From Larix kaempferi (Eukaryota; Streptophyta; Pinopsida; Pinales; Pinaceae): 64,000 nucleotides of DNA. Shown in pieces: positions 1-16,643 of this stretch; the first letter of the stretch is position 1; every line of letters starts with the position of its first letter. Under the pieces are notes generated by a model, which saw only the letters and a list, made by a program, of their open reading frames with translations, was not told the DNA's origin and made no database searches. A program made the position numbers and the translations under genes. The DNA lies in assembly GCA_027924585.1 (NCBI GenBank), contig BSBM01001138.1:14744501-14808500 (forward strand). The letters are read 5' to 3'.

Positions 1-367
1 TCAAATATGATGGATAGCAATAAAAAGAAAGAAATATTCAATCATCTTGACAACATATTAACATTTAATTTCCTTTTTAGTACCATTAAATCATCAAATA
101 TGATGGATGAGAATAAAGAAAGATTAATATCCAATCATCTTGGCAACATACTAACACTTTACATTAGAATATGAGAATTAGTGATGCTCCAATCTTCATT
201 AATAACTTATCAATATAACTTCTATTATTAAGAATGAGCATTATATTCATGCATAGATCAATATTTTTTCCTTAGTTCGAAAACATCTTGTGCCATCAGC
301 TGATTACAATGCCAAAGGCCCACGTAAATGGGAATTCATTATGGCATCACAAGGAAGAGTTTAGATA

Positions 368-453
368 AATAATATTTCATCCTTTTCCAGTTAAATAAAA
401 AACGCTAATCAATAATACTTCATCCTTTTCCAGTTAAATAAAAAACGCTAATC
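368..453. repeat. Tandem duplication, 43-bp unit
   Basis: Two adjacent near-identical 43-bp copies (368-410 and 411-453) sharing the core ttccagttaaataaaa. They differ at about one base. No coding content is seen. Confidence 0.85.
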
Positions 454-585
454 AATAACCGTAATAACACAACAAAATATTTGTATAAGACCGTTGTCGA
501 TAAAAAAAAAAAAAATTCCAAAAATAAATATGAAATCATAAACATGTTTGGAATATGCATATATTCTGTAATAGCTTAAACAAAT

Positions 586-673
586 ATATATATTTCAAAA
601 TGTTACATCGTGATCAAAGTACATATATATTATATATTTCAAAATGTTACATCGTGATCAGAGTACATATATA
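586..673. repeat. Tandem duplication, ~44-bp unit
   Basis: Two copies offset by 44 bp share the core caaaatgttacatcgtgatca. The second copy has one substitution (caaag to cagag). The sequence is AT-rich and non-coding. Confidence 0.8.
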
Positions 674-925
674 TCACAAAAATGGCATATCGTGTACAAA
701 GAACAAAAGTTGAAAGTATAATATATTATCATAACCAAAGTACAAAATCTATATGTTGAATTTGTAAAATAAATTAATAAAAAGCCACATATATATCACA
801 AAAATGGCATATCGTGTACAAAGAACAAAAGTGCATGTTTCAAGTTGAAAGTATAATATATTATCATAACCAAAGTACAAAATCTATATGTTGAATTTGT
901 AAAATAAATTAATAAAAAGCCACAT
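665..925. repeat. Tandem duplication, ~122/135-bp units
   Basis: The segment starting acatatatatcac at 665 recurs at 787. The second copy carries a 13-bp insertion (around 834-846), so the offset changes from 122 to 135 bp. Both copies end in the run aaattaataaaaagccacat. Apart from the insertion they are almost identical, which suggests a recent event. Confidence 0.85.
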
Positions 926-3740
926 ATTGGCCTGTGACACCCTTAATATTTTCAAAGTCACTCTTCGTCTTTTTTTCCACTAATGGATGAATGGGTGTTC
1001 GATCTTTGTAGAGATTGAAAATAGAGAGCCATTTATTACAAAATAGATATTACAAATTTATATAAAAAAAACTCATTGAAGATGAGTATGGTCTTTTGAT
1101 ATCCTCCTCCTTATTGTAATAATCTTCATGATGTTTTGCTGCAAAATTTTCAAATAATAATTTAATAACCAATTCCAAATATTTATAGTGAATTCCAAAC
1201 ACTTATAATGAATTCCATATTTGCTCAATAACCCATTCACTAGTGATCCAACTAATTACCCACCTTTGAAAGAAGGTTGAGTTATTGATTTATCATCATA
1301 TTATGACACAACAAAAGAAGATTCAATGACAAAAGATGCATCAATGATAGAGTGAATAATAATAGGTGCATCACTAATAGTGGCAACAACATTAGATATA
1401 ACCATAATAGAGGCAATAATAGTAGCTACATTAATAGTAGAGAGAGAAACAATAGGTAGAAGAAACAACTATAGATGCACCTTGGGTAGAGGAAATGCTA
1501 GTAGATACATTGTTGAAACAATAGTAGATGAAACCATTGATAAAGGTAATTAGTGAGAGTGGGACAACAAAAACTAGAAATAGGTGCAACACTAATGAGG
1601 GGAACAATACCCATAGGTGTAGTGGCACTATAAGGGCTAGCAAATGGCATTTTTGTGGGGGTTGGGCCATTATGAACCTACATCATTACTTAAAAACATC
1701 ATGTGTTGAACTAGTTAGATGCCTAAATTAACATGAACAACAAACATGTGAACGGAAAAAATTAACTTTTTCTTCAGTACTGAAGTGTAATGAATATTAA
1801 TATTAACATCAATGCTAACAACTACAATGGCAAAGTAAGAAGAAACAAAGTGTATATGAAAGTGTGTGTGAGGTAGATGAGGAAAAAGTACCTTTGACAA
1901 CTAAAAACACAAGGTGTTGAACAAGTTAGGAATGTAGAAAACACTCATAAATTTGACCATCACAATGATTCAACATATTATCATTAAATCAATTGAACTT
2001 TTGTGTCCAATACTTGAGTCTAGGACATGCTTGGAGAAATGACAATGTCGACAGGTTAAGGGATTGGCGATATTTGAGCCAGTGGTGCAAGGTTCACATA
2101 GACAACTCCTTTCATGTACTACACACAAAATCTATCAAGCCACTTAGGCCAGTATTGAATAATGAAACAAATAAACATGATCAATAATAGTGTATTACAA
2201 ATCAACAATAATAACTTGTCATGTACTACATGATTGTGGGCCATGCTTGGAAGAGTTGGAAAGACAAAGGTCTCATATAATTAGATGGTAATTTTTCATG
2301 TACTACGAAATCCATATAAAGCTGAGAATCAAATTAACTGCACATGCAAATGATTTGCAAGCTAAGAATAAAGAGCAAGAGAAGTACAAACAAATTCATG
2401 GAACCTAAAACACAATAGTACTTAGATTTTCATAGTGAAAAAAGAATTTTTGTTGTAATACTTGATTCCATTGTGACATCCTCAAAGAGAGACCAATGTC
2501 AAAGAGTGCAATGAATTTCCTTCTCTAAACCTTCAGTGGAGGTGGTGCATGGAAGAACCTTGTAGAGAGATACTTGCAAGTGCAAATACGATGGAATAGA
2601 ACAAAACAATGAAGAGAAGTGAACCTAAATTAACTTAACACGATACATGAACATGGGCCCATTAGCAAGAAGAAACTGTAATGCATAATGTTGCATTTAT
2701 AGTTCTAGAGGAAATATATAGTCTCTCAACCCTTTATGGACATGACGAATTTATGTATCCCATCAACAACTGCAGAAACACATGTGAGACTAATTAGATT
2801 AATAGAAAATGATGAAAAGCTTCATAGAAAGACTAAAATACTAAATTATCATTAAAATTAAATCCACAATACCTATGTGTGAGGTATACAAGTTGAGCAA
2901 GTTGTCAGGATCACTACACTAGTGATGAGACAGAATGAATGTGCAAGTATCAGATTACAACAAATGGGCATGCCAAACAATTGGTGAACTACAATATGAT
3001 TGCCATTAAATTTACATAATATTTTCTATTGTAGTTATACTATAATAAATGAAATTTTTACTGTAAAGAAAATAAATTTAATTCTTACCTCATCCATGAA
3101 ACTTTGCTAGATAGGAATCTTCATTTCCCTATAGCAAATCCTCCCTCAACTTCTTTGTGGATGAGGAGCATATGATCTTCAAGTTGAATGCCCCACCTCA
3201 TCAACTAACCGCTTAGCATGAATAACCTGCCCTTGGTCATCCACTATCAAGTTGCACATTGTGAGAAGATCCCTCTACCAAGATGTTGCCACCAATTTGA
3301 AAGGCTAGAGTATAATCTATATAAGGGTGGAAATGGTAGTATAGGTCTCATGAATATGGTCTATGATAGGACGATATTACTGGGTGGTGGAGAGGGGTAG
3401 GCACAAACCTAGGACAATGTGGTCCAACTTTCTAGTCACACTTGGAATTTTCTTGATTCTATGAAGACCATCCATTAGCCTCCTAGAATTCCCTAATGTC
3501 AAAATAGTTTACATGGAGACCTAAAACAAATTGACTTCATCGTTTCCATAAAAAGTATAATGCCATCTCATTATGGTTGTAAGGAGGTTTGTTAGACACG
3601 AGGACCATATAGTCATCCAATTATTAACAAATATATTAAAAGTGGACTATTCTATAAAAATATGTTTCCAAGTCTAAAGAGAGTGTTAGACAATTCTAAA
3701 TAAAGAAAACATGTAAAATATCTCTTTAGTATGTAATTGT
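926..3740. other. Intergenic, no gene recognised
   Basis: AT-rich sequence without a recognisable domain in any frame. A degenerate trinucleotide-like tract (aata/gtag/ataga runs) occupies about 1345-1540 and produces spurious short reading frames on both strands. Frames of 60-80 codons near 1.5, 2.0 and 3.2 kb show no family motif, no splice context and biased composition, so I do not call them. Confidence 0.5.
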
Positions 3741-3749
3741 CTAGTGGCA

Positions 3750-4260
3750 TCCTTGCTAATAGTTCTACCAATACATAATTCTTTCATACTTGAATACCCT
3801 ATATCCAATAGTATGTATTTCTCTCATAGCTTCTTTGCTAATACCTACCAATGCATAATTATTTCATACTTGCATACCCTATTTTCAATAATATCAATTA
3901 ATTTCTCTCCAACATGGACAATGAAAAAAAGAGTACATAATTCTTTCATACTTACATACCTTATATTCAATAATATCAATTAATTTCTCTCCAAGGGCAA
4001 TGAAAGAAACAATGGTCTATCCAATAGTATGAATAATGATCTATTCAATAATATTCAATAATATGTATTTCTCTCATAGTCTCTTTTCTAATACCTATTC
4101 ATGCATAATTCTTTCATACCCTATTTTCAATAATATCAATTGATTTCTCTCCAACATGGGCAATGAAAAAAAGAGTGTATAATTCTTTCATATTGACATA
4201 CCCTATATTCAATAATCTCAATTAATTTCTCTCCAACATGAACAATGAAAGAAACAATGG
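3750..4260. repeat. Degenerate minisatellite-like block
   Basis: About five diverged units of roughly 80-100 bp share cores such as cataattctttcatac, ataatatcaattaatttctctccaa and caatgaaagaaacaatgg. Neighbouring units pair into longer units, for example 3836-4015 against about 4090-4256. The block lies downstream of the beta-glucosidase gene and has no coding content. Confidence 0.7.
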
Positions 4261-4988
4261 TATTAAGAGATGTAGCAAAGGAAATACATCAATGTCTTTG
4301 ACAATCTAGCTTAAGGTAGAAAATTTCTATGTACTAAGTTTGGTTATATGTCAATTAAATTTAAATGTAGCATTTAAACATTTATAAAACAAGTTTATTC
4401 CATGCATAAAATACTAGAAATTACAAAATATAAATAACATAGCTGACACAATTCTACGGAAGCAGAGAAAATGCCACTAAAATTGACGGTAATACAAGTG
4501 GAAAAAGCTGAAAAGAAGAGATGCTAAACTCTTGATTGTACTCAAAATGAGAGCTAGGAATATTCATCTTAAGAAGTCCACACTTACCAAAGACTTGTAC
4601 GTCCTATGTAAAATACATTATATTAAGATTGGTCAGTATTTATTTTATGACTTCTTGTCCTCAAACAACTACACTGAAAGGATTTGACTTACTACAGATT
4701 TGTTAGTTAAATCCACAGCAATTAGGTAGATTCTATACAAGGAATTGACTAATTCTGGAAGAAATAAGCGACTCATATCATTGCCTAAGATTGATATCTA
4801 AAACAATATTGGAAAACCTCCATAAATCAAGTTAAGATAATGTATCATTGGATTAATAACCAAGTAATGAAATTATAAAATATGTTTAAATGTGCATATT
4901 TAATTTAATTAAGTTATCCTGGTTGGGCATGAGTGCACATCCAATCACAAAGTTATTTGGCTGAAATTCATTGTGAAGCATAAATAAG
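4261..4988. other. Intergenic, 3' side of the beta-glucosidase gene
   Basis: AT-rich spacer between the minisatellite-like block and the stop codon of the minus-strand gene. It should hold the 3' UTR and polyadenylation region of that gene. I see no clear canonical AATAAA hexamer close to the stop on the minus strand. Confidence 0.4.
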
Positions 4989-8653
<3,665 letters not shown>

Positions 8654-8719
8654 TTTAGTATTAATTCTAATTCGCTGAGTTATCCAAGTGAGATGCCCTG
8701 TAAGTTATTGTTGTCTTCG

Positions 8720-8730
8720 CTATATATAAG
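8720..8730 (-). promoter_or_regulatory. TATA box of the beta-glucosidase gene
   Basis: On the minus strand the sequence reads cttatatatag, about 70 bp upstream of the ATG at 8653. This puts the expected transcription start near 8695 and gives a 5' UTR of about 40-50 nt. The assignment rests on position and motif only. Confidence 0.55.
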
Positions 8731-8930
8731 TTATTAGAGCGGTGAACTGTATAATTCATATTTGACCAAGAATCCCAATGACCAGTCTCGGATCGGTTCA
8801 TAAAAGTCTCTTGAAAGAGTTTGGTTTGATCACAGCAATATTTTCTCACATTTTCTTGCGTTCCATTCGCCGATGGATGTGAATTTCTCCACCTTCTCCT
8901 TTTCCTGATTTCACTATATCTCATCTTGGG

Positions 8931-10389
8931 CAGTTTAAGCCAATTATTTAGAATGCTTTTCGGTGATGTAACTTGTTTTTAAGATTATTTTATGCTCTCT
9001 GGGTTACGTGAACTTCATTCTTTTGGGCGGTTTACGTCAATTACCAATGACACAATCGTGTACGATACATTAACAGGTGCGTTTACTTTGTTATTTCTAA
9101 CAACTTCGAAGAAGGAAAGGTGAAAATATGAATTTTGTTAACATTTCTGAAATAATTCTTATGTGGTTTTCTTTCAATGTTTTCAGTTTCTGTATATATA
9201 TATGAGATTAATTTTTGAAGAATAATTCATGTTTTATATTTTTATAACAAATGTTTCTTCATACACTTGCCAAAGTTAAGAATTGAGTTGCACATGGGGC
9301 TGTTTGAGATCTGTTGGATCTAGAGAATCTCCAGATCCAATAACCCTAAGCACTGAGCCGCAACTCAATGCTTAGCTTTAGGCCACTTTATACAACAAAA
9401 TATCTCTTTTCAAAAAGTACTAAAATATTTTGATGTTATGGCTCACATAAATCCATTTTCATCTCTTTTATAGCTGTGTCATTCTGATTAGCATTGAATT
9501 TGGTTTATAGTAGTATTTATTCATTTAATTAACAATATTATTATTATATATATCTCATTTTAATTAGGAACTTTGAATGATTAGTTTTTAATTTTCAAAT
9601 TAAAATTTGTCTTTTAGAAACTACTTACTCATTAATTTTATTTATAAATAAATAATATTTTAGGATATTCAAATTTATATAATATTATATTAATATATAT
9701 ATTAAATATATGGGTAGATATAAATTAATGTTTTTTTAATAATAAGTTAGTTATAATAAAATAAAATAAAAAGAAAATGTATTTATTTATTTAAAAAGTT
9801 ATTAAATGTATATGAACAATTTATTATTTTATATAGCGTAAAAAATGAAAAGCTTAGTATTTTTGTGTTAAGTTGACAAAATTATTGAAATAAATTTATA
9901 CAGTTGTAAATAACAATTTCTTCTTTTCTTCATGTGGATCATTAGTTTTTTATATTTTTTTAATTTTAATGTTAGATCCATCTTAAATCCTTCTACTCAA
10001 TGCATGAGTATGTTTTTGTTTATTTAGTTAATATGAGTTTTGTCACTCCAAAGTTAAAACCAAAGTAGCCAACTCATTCAACACCTAAAGGAAAAGAGAC
10101 GATCCCACCTAGTTTTTTTTAAGAGTGAAATTTCTGTTGATCATATTTAAAAACCTCATTGAAAATGGAAATAATAATGAGTATGTTTTTGTTTATTTTG
10201 TCAACCTAAGTTCTTTCACTCCAAGGGTAAAACCAAATTCCCACCTAGTTAAATGTTTTTTTTTAATTCACACGAATGTGCACATGTTATAGAAGTTTGT
10301 ACACATTTATTTATAAAAGTGCGTACACTTTATAGTTATAAAACATGCACACATTTTGGTTATAAAAGTGCACATGATCTGGAAATTGT
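8931..10389. other. AT-rich spacer upstream of the beta-glucosidase gene
   Basis: Very AT-rich with no gene recognised. Two diverged direct repeats (about 10001-10116 and 10179-10250) share tgagtatgtttttgttta and the later phrase ccacctag. A short motif related to ttataaaagtgcacac recurs about four times at 10270-10380. Confidence 0.5.
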
Positions 10390-11290
10390 TGTGAATATTC
10401 CACTAGAACAATTTGTCACAACATATCTTACAACTTAATTCATTGTGCTAACTCAATTTTACATAATGATAAATAAACTTGAATAGAAAGGAAAATAACT
10501 AGAGAAAATAACACATCCACACAAATAACACAAGATATACCTTGGAAAACCCACTATGGGGAAAAACCAAGCGAGAAGTGAGGACTACGCCTTAGTCTTT
10601 TTTTCTCCAATATGTGATGCAAATACAAAGAAAGTGATACTCACTATGGATTTACATCGGACAATGTGGCCTACACAGCTACTACATGATCTGCTACTTC
10701 CTCTGTTATTCTCTAATACCCTCACCCTTATTGTTGCTTAGTTATTGAACAATACAATAACATTATCAGAACGGAACCTCTTCTCCTCCTAATCGTATGG
10801 TATTTAACATAGCTTGATCAGTCATAGTCATCTAGAGTTATTTTTAAGGTTTGTGCATGCCCCAAATCCCAATTAAGGTTAGGGTTTTGGACCCTTTAGA
10901 ATGTTCTTGAAACTCCACACGTGAATATCTCCACATATGTGGGTAATGAGAGCTGACGTGGAGTCCACTCGGTACCATGGTGGTCAACATGAAAGGTCAG
11001 CTTGTGGGAGGCATAAATTCCTCATACAGACTCTAATTAAGATGAATCGTGCACCATTGGAAAGGTCTTGGAATATAGAATAGTGTTGATGGGTTGTGAG
11101 TTATGCCTGCAAACCTTTGAACCCAAAAAACATCATTTAAGTTATCAAATGAGCCTCGAAAAGTTACGGACCCCAAAAATACAAAGTAATGCATGCCCCT
11201 AAAATGGGTTGCACAAGCTAATTCATACAATTGTTCCACCCAAAAAGCAGCAAAATAGATGAGAATTTATATATTGATCCAATTAGCACA
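10390..11290 (-). repeat. LTR-like copy, probable solo LTR of a decayed gypsy family
   Basis: This ~900-bp segment is homologous in direct orientation to 11744-12617. Shared stretches include attccactagaacaTtttgtcacaa-type starts, the phrase ggaaaacccactatgg, and atatattgat near the right end. The right copy abuts a minus-strand gypsy integrase remnant, which suggests both are LTRs of that family. No convincing target duplication is visible around this copy, so it may be truncated. Confidence 0.5.
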
Positions 11291-11329
11291 TGCATTATTT
11301 TTATATAAAATAATATAACCATGAATCTC

Positions 11330-11743
11330 TCACCCTGATATGTTTTAAAAGAAAATATTTAGCACTAAAACCTATTTTCCTCTCTTGGCCATAGTCAAGC
11401 CTCCTAAACCCATCCCCTTTGTGTAAAATTGTTAAATGGTGTTGAGTATGCTACTTTAGAGGTGAAATAAACGATAGAGAGGGCATGTGTCATGGTTAGA
11501 AGCCTTATTCATGGTGATTGAGGCCTAGGAGCTTCATTTTCCTATATAAGGAACTTGTTTTCCTTTTTTACCATGGTCTAGGGGCATAGACCCAATACTA
11601 TTGCTCACAAATACTTAATGAATATCAGATCCCACTTAGAAGAAAATTATCCCACAGAAAGGGCATATGTGGTGCTTCAATGCCACTTTCATACTAGGCC
11701 CTTGCTATCATTCACTGATTATTTTTAACGATCCATAAACACC
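11330..11743. repeat. Diverged monomers of the ~180-bp satellite-like array
   Basis: About two monomers resemble those at 13.3-13.7 and 16.8-19.0 kb. They share phrases such as ttaccatggtc, agacccaata, cccacttagaag and catatgtggtgc. The segment lies between two LTR-like repeats, so the array was probably interrupted here too. Confidence 0.5.
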
Positions 11744-12617
11744 CGTGGATATTCCACTAGAACAGTTTGTCACAATGGATCTTACAACTTAGTTCTTATT
11801 TTATTAGCTTATTTTTATTGAATGCCAAATAACTAAAACACAGATAATTAGAGAAAATAAGCACACAATAACATAAGATATACCTGGGAAAACCCACTAT
11901 GGCGAAAAATCTAGCCACAAATGAGGATAATAACTTGCTCTTTATGTCAAATTGCAAATACAAAGGAAATGGTACTCTTTATGGAGTTAATTATGAATCT
12001 GCTGCCATAATGGCTAATACATGATCTCCTCTCTCCTCTATTCTACTCTAACATCCACTCATGTGTTTATTTTTAACTATGGAGCAATATATTACATCAA
12101 AATAATGGAACCCCCTTTTTCTCATAACGACCCAACATTTAACATGGCCCCATAATTGTCCAGGGTTAATTTTAGATTTTTTGCTTGCCCCAACTCCCGA
12201 TTAGGGTTATGGTTTTGGAACTTCTAGAATGTTATTGAAATTCGACACGTGACTATCTCTACATGTGTGAGAAATGAAAGATGACATGGAATCCACTATC
12301 TACCACAGTGGTCAACTGGATAGGTCAACTTCTCGAAGGCATAACTTCTTCATATTGAATCTGTTTGAGGCAAATTTTGGATCGTGGTATAGGTATTGGT
12401 GTAGAATATGGCTTATTTGTGCAAAGCAAGGTTTGTGCATAACAAAGTGTCATTTAATCCCTCAAAATTGCTTCGAAAGTTTTCAAACTATTTTTTACCC
12501 CAAATCTGAAAAGTGAGACCTACCCCTAAAATGGGCCCTACAAGCCAAATCATCTAATATTTCAATCCTAAAAGCTCCAAGTAGGTGAAAAATTATATAT
12601 TGATTCATTTCATATCA
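11744..12617 (-). repeat. LTR of a decayed Ty3/gypsy element (3' LTR on the minus strand)
   Basis: The right end reads catatca followed by cacctcc. On the minus strand that is ggaggtg|TGATATG, a purine-rich tract followed by a TG start, as expected at the PPT/3' LTR junction. Integrase remnants follow at once to the right. The left end (cgtggatattcc) appears to have lost the canonical terminus. Confidence 0.5.
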
Positions 12618-12689
12618 CACCTCCACATTTTAGGAGGCTTTGGGTCCCCTAAATATTTTACTAAATGAGGTGAGGAAAATTTTCCTCTA

Positions 12690-13300
12690 CCTTCTTTTTG
12701 AGGTACCATTTAGCCTCTCATGGAAGTTGTCCTTTCAACACACCTGGTAGAGTTCATAATGTCCCAACCTAGTAGTTCCAAACTTCTTCTGTAAAACTAT
12801 GTCTCCTGCTAATTATGCTTGAGCCTTTGGTGTTAAGTCCTCTTCATAAGGCAAGACCTGCTCAAGTTCCTGATCCAACATGGAAGGTTCATAGAGTTTG
12901 AGATTTTCCACATTCACTACAAAGTAAATGTGCATGTATGAGGGTAGACTGAGTCTATATACATTATCTCCCTCCTTCTCCAATACCTCAAAAAGGCCAT
13001 ACCTCAGAGCCTTGATATTCTTATTAGGACCCTATAGTCTTTCCTTATTTAGGTATAACCATACTCTATCTCCCACCTTGAATGTTTTCTCAACCCTGTG
13101 TTGGTCATTTATTTCTTTGTACTTTTCTTGTGACTTCTTCAGTGCCTCTTGTAGTTGTAAACGGATCTACCTAATATTATCAATTAATTTTTTAGTGCTT
13201 ACTGCTTCACCTGTGGTGTCTTCCCTCACTCCCCCTTGTTGTCCATAAACAACATATAGAGGTGAAGATGACAAGTATCCTTGGTTATTGAGATTGAGTA
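12690..13300 (-). pseudogene. Ty3/gypsy polyprotein remnant, integrase C-terminal region
   Basis: The minus-strand reading, broken by stops, gives GDRVWLYLNKERL, followed by a RYGLFEVLEKEGDNVYRLSLP-like stretch and YMHIYFVVNVENLKLYEPS. This is the C-terminal domain downstream of a gypsy integrase core. Reading upstream, SPLYVVYG matches the end of the core (SPFEVVYG type). No gag, protease or RT of this element remains, because the satellite-like array resumes at about 13300. It is an old truncated insertion. Confidence 0.75.
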
Positions 13301-13720
13301 GGTTTAATTATGACTTAATACCTTTATTTCATCCCTTGACCATGTTTACGGATTGACAATGATTTATTGTACAGAAAACCTAATCCTCACACATGTATCC
13401 CACTCAATACCCTACAAAGAATGATTGCAAAGAACTTGTGTGTTGGTTGAAGGACTTGTTAAAATATTTTAAGCCTAAGAAGATTAAAAAATATCCCAAG
13501 GAACTTGATTTCCTTCCTTGAAAATGGTTAAGGATCTGCAACACATCCTCGATGCACAAAACCTCCTAAAGATGTCCATATCTAACTCTAATACCAAAGA
13601 CCCCTTAGAGAGTGTTTTCTTTGTAGTTTGTAGGTGTTGTTCATGGAAATCAAGCCAGAGTATCTACATTAAGGCCTAATTCCCAAGTGTTTTCTTTTCC
13701 TAACCATGGTGCTTGATCTG
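13300..13720. repeat. Satellite-like array, segment 2
   Basis: About 2.3 monomers with cues near 13320 (cccttgaccatgttta), 13500 and 13690. They correspond in order to the monomers starting near 17580, 17760 and 17938, so the order fits the ~1.09-kb higher-order unit. The segment ends at an insertion site whose target duplication is 13702-13719. Confidence 0.7.
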
Positions 13721-14363
13721 TTCCCAGAAGAAGACTAGAAAAGGGCTTGCTGCCACCTGACGGAGTTGGATGTGATGGACCATCGACAACAGAGGACACG
13801 GGTGGCTACCACATCGGAGAATGAAAGGATTTCTGATAGTGTTACGTGTGGGGAGCCACGTGCCCGAAATCATCATGATTCTGCATGATGTTTCTTGTAC
13901 AAAGGGTCATGTCAGATTTTAAGATCGAAGTCATGTTAAGGCAGGATAAATTGACTGAACGAGGTGGTGGGAGATTTTGGAGTACCAGTCTCGGCTCTTC
14001 AATGATCTAGGTTGCAGTTTTATTAATGATGATACAGGACGTTCTGTACCTCCTGCGGGTGGGCTATATTGTCATAAATGCTACAATGATTATGGAGCGG
14101 GCCTTTAAATGGAGGAGGTTCATCAACCATGGCATTTGGTTTTATTGCCATATTCTTCTGGGTGGGTGCTCTGTGTATTCTGCAAAGTTCTGTAAGCGAG
14201 AGAGAAGGTGGTTTTCAAGAGCCAGAACTCCTGATTTAAGAATTCCCCCTGTCATGGCTGCTCCCTATCGCCATACGGGCTGTTATTTGTCTAGCCAAAG
14301 GGAGCCATGGAGTTTGGAGGCTGGGGATTCCTCTGGGCATGGCAATTCTGGAGGAGGATGAGC

Positions 14364-14916
14364 CAAGAGGGCTTCTACTAGAGCCCGCATTCGGGCTTCT
14401 AATTCTTTCTTTAGTGGTCGTATTCCTCAGGCTGTTCGAGAGGAAGTTGAAGCAACTGAGCTGACTCTATGGAATGAGGTCAGAAACATTCCTTGGGATG
14501 AGCTTGTCGAAGAAGCTACAGATTGGGTAATGGACCCAGGCCATACTGTAGGTCGCGCCTCCCTCTATGAGAGGACTGTGATGACTTACTGGGTCACGAA
14601 GAACCTTCTGGATAATGTGTTGATGGAAGCTTACAACAAGAACCAGGGGGATGACAAGCCTGTGCGAGCTTGGAAGATCCATAACATGGATAACCGAATC
14701 ATGCATGTGAAGATCGATGTTATTGCCAAGAGAATCGGCATGGAATTTGTGGTCAAGAAGAAAGGGGACGAGGAACTAGGAATCTTGGGAGGTGAATGCA
14801 CCAGGACTCCTCCAGTTACAGCTGGGATGCAAATAGAGAATTCGGGCAAGCCCAATTCCTGCAAGCTGGCTACGGATTCATCGGACAAGACCCTTCCCGT
14901 TGTCAATGTCGACTAA
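14364..14916 (+). CDS. Unidentified open reading frame in the retroposon
   Basis: About 184 codons are open, from just after a TGA at 14361 to the TAA at 14916. An internal ATG at 14530 gives 128 codons. The start is basic (many Arg). It is followed by a mixed helical region with motifs VREEVEATELTLWNEV, NIPWDELVEEATDWVMDPG and RAWKIHNMDNRIMHVKID. Codon use and composition look protein-like, unlike the flanking repeats. I do not recognise the family. Just upstream, near 14070, another frame shows CHKCYNDYGAG, which may be an incidental cysteine motif. It could be part of a LINE ORF1 or of a host mRNA copied into the genome. Confidence 0.4.
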
Positions 14917-15024
14917 ATGTTTTTCTTGCTGATAAATTTCAGTTTTCCAGGTTTTTGGTTTCACAGTCTAAGTAGTTTTTTTAGTATCTTTGATAGGCTG
15001 TTTAAAATAGGAGTTGAACATCTA

Positions 15025-16643
15025 TGTCATGTCCCCTCCCATCATACTAGTGCAATGGAGAGGATCGTGATGCTAAAACCGGGCATCTAGCCCCATGAAC
15101 TTTCAAGTAAGCATTCACATAATATAAAAGACATATGGAATGTATAATTATAAGAAAACATAGCAGAAATAATATCAATAACACATCCATCACACACTCA
15201 AGATATTCATCAAATAATAATTGCAAAGTTAACACAAGAGAATACTTATCTTAACAAAGTAGTCCCAAGCAACCAGCTATGCATCTGCAACGTTCCACCC
15301 AACCATAGGCCAGTTGTGCTTATCAACCTCTTGATACAACTGCCACCCCTGAGTTGGGCATGATTTCTACAAGGAACCAGGGAACAGCAGACTCGCACAT
15401 GGCCAAGCATACACCAAGATGAGCCAAGCCAATCTACAATTGGGTTTATCAGGCTACTAGGAAATGGAAAGGAAGAATTGCTAAGCTAGTGAGCTCAAGC
15501 ACAGAGCCAGGGATACCTCTATAAGATCTATCTAACTTGGCACCCACAATACCTACACACCCAACACAAGGAAGAATTCTCTTCACTGCTACACAGTCCC
15601 TCAAGCCATACATTCCTTTCTAGTTCTCTCAGGGTGTGCATAGAAAAGTAGCCAAATCCCTCTTGATCTTCTTGAGAGGTTACTCCCTTCACTAGGTTTA
15701 TCAAGCCAATTCTGTCCACTACCACTCCAAGTTTCTTGCTCACAGATTCAAACCAAAACAAGGATGCACATAACAGCAGAGCCACAATTATCTAGCATGA
15801 TTAAAACGTTTTTACAGTGAGATGCCCAAAGATGGGGTTTCTACCAGCCCAGAAAAACATGGGAAGACCCAAAAACGAAAATGGCAATTGGGGATTCAAC
15901 CTTGGAGAGCAAAAATTGTTTTCAGAAAAATGCCCATGGGTATTTTGGGGCAAAAACGACCTCTATAAACCCCCAAAACGTGACTCCCTTTCTCCCAGCT
16001 GCTGTGCAACACAAAAACGAGCTCCCAGCTATGGAAAATGCAGGAAATTGGTGGAAAACGTGATGAAGGAAAGACCCAGTAGTTCAGACTGCGTGAGAGA
16101 AGAAAGACTGTGGGTTCAGAATGGCTTTGGGCACCATTTCGTGGGTGTTTTCTTGCCCAAGGAGACAAAATACGATTTCCCAGGTTGATGGCTTGCCCAT
16201 ACACGAAATTGGTTGCCATACCTCTTCATTCCCAAGGCATTAACTGCCTCAACCAATTTCTGGAAGAATTAAATGATTGGGTCCATAACCCAAAATGGGT
16301 AGTTGAGGGTTTATGGGTTTTCTCATTGACACATGGATTAACACCATTGGCTCAAGGGTTTGAATCATTTCCCTCCCTATTCCTTGTAGAATCATGCCCC
16401 CATCTCTTTGTTGCATTGCATAGCTAGTTGTGGGTTTTTCATTAAAATTCGTATTTACATGATGTCTTAATTTACATTCTTCCTATCTAGCACAAGAACC
16501 ATAGGCATCTATTTTTAATTGTCGATACATAAAACGCTAAATCAATGGTGGTGCCTTGGCCTTGAGCTCCTCACCATGATTAAGTGACAATATTTACATC
16601 ATTTACGATTTAATGCGAAGGGGGTCAAAATGGGGACGTGACA
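15025..16643. mobile_element. Solo LTR, 1.6 kb, nested in the retroposon
   Basis: It begins TGTCATGTCCCC and ends GGGGACGTGACA, which are inverted termini with one mismatch and TG...CA ends. A perfect 5-bp target duplication, atcta, flanks it (15020-15024 and 16644-16648). There is no internal polyprotein, so it is most simply a solo LTR left by recombination. Its short frames (for example 15817-16188) overlap on both strands and are not called. Confidence 0.85.

Noticed and set aside
1431-1900. Short frames on both strands near 1.4-1.9 kb
   Set aside because: They come from a degenerate trinucleotide-like tract. Both strands are open because of composition.
8667-8924. 85-codon minus-strand frame just upstream of the beta-glucosidase ATG
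   Set aside because: It overlaps the TATA box and promoter, has no domain and ends before the true start. It is a chance frame.
10556-10741. Short plus-strand frame near 10.6 kb
   Set aside because: It lies in an LTR-like repeat; the homologous stretch near 11.9-12.0 kb does not keep the frame.
15817-16427. Several frames of 60-123 codons on both strands
   Set aside because: All lie inside the solo LTR, overlap one another on opposite strands and show no domain.
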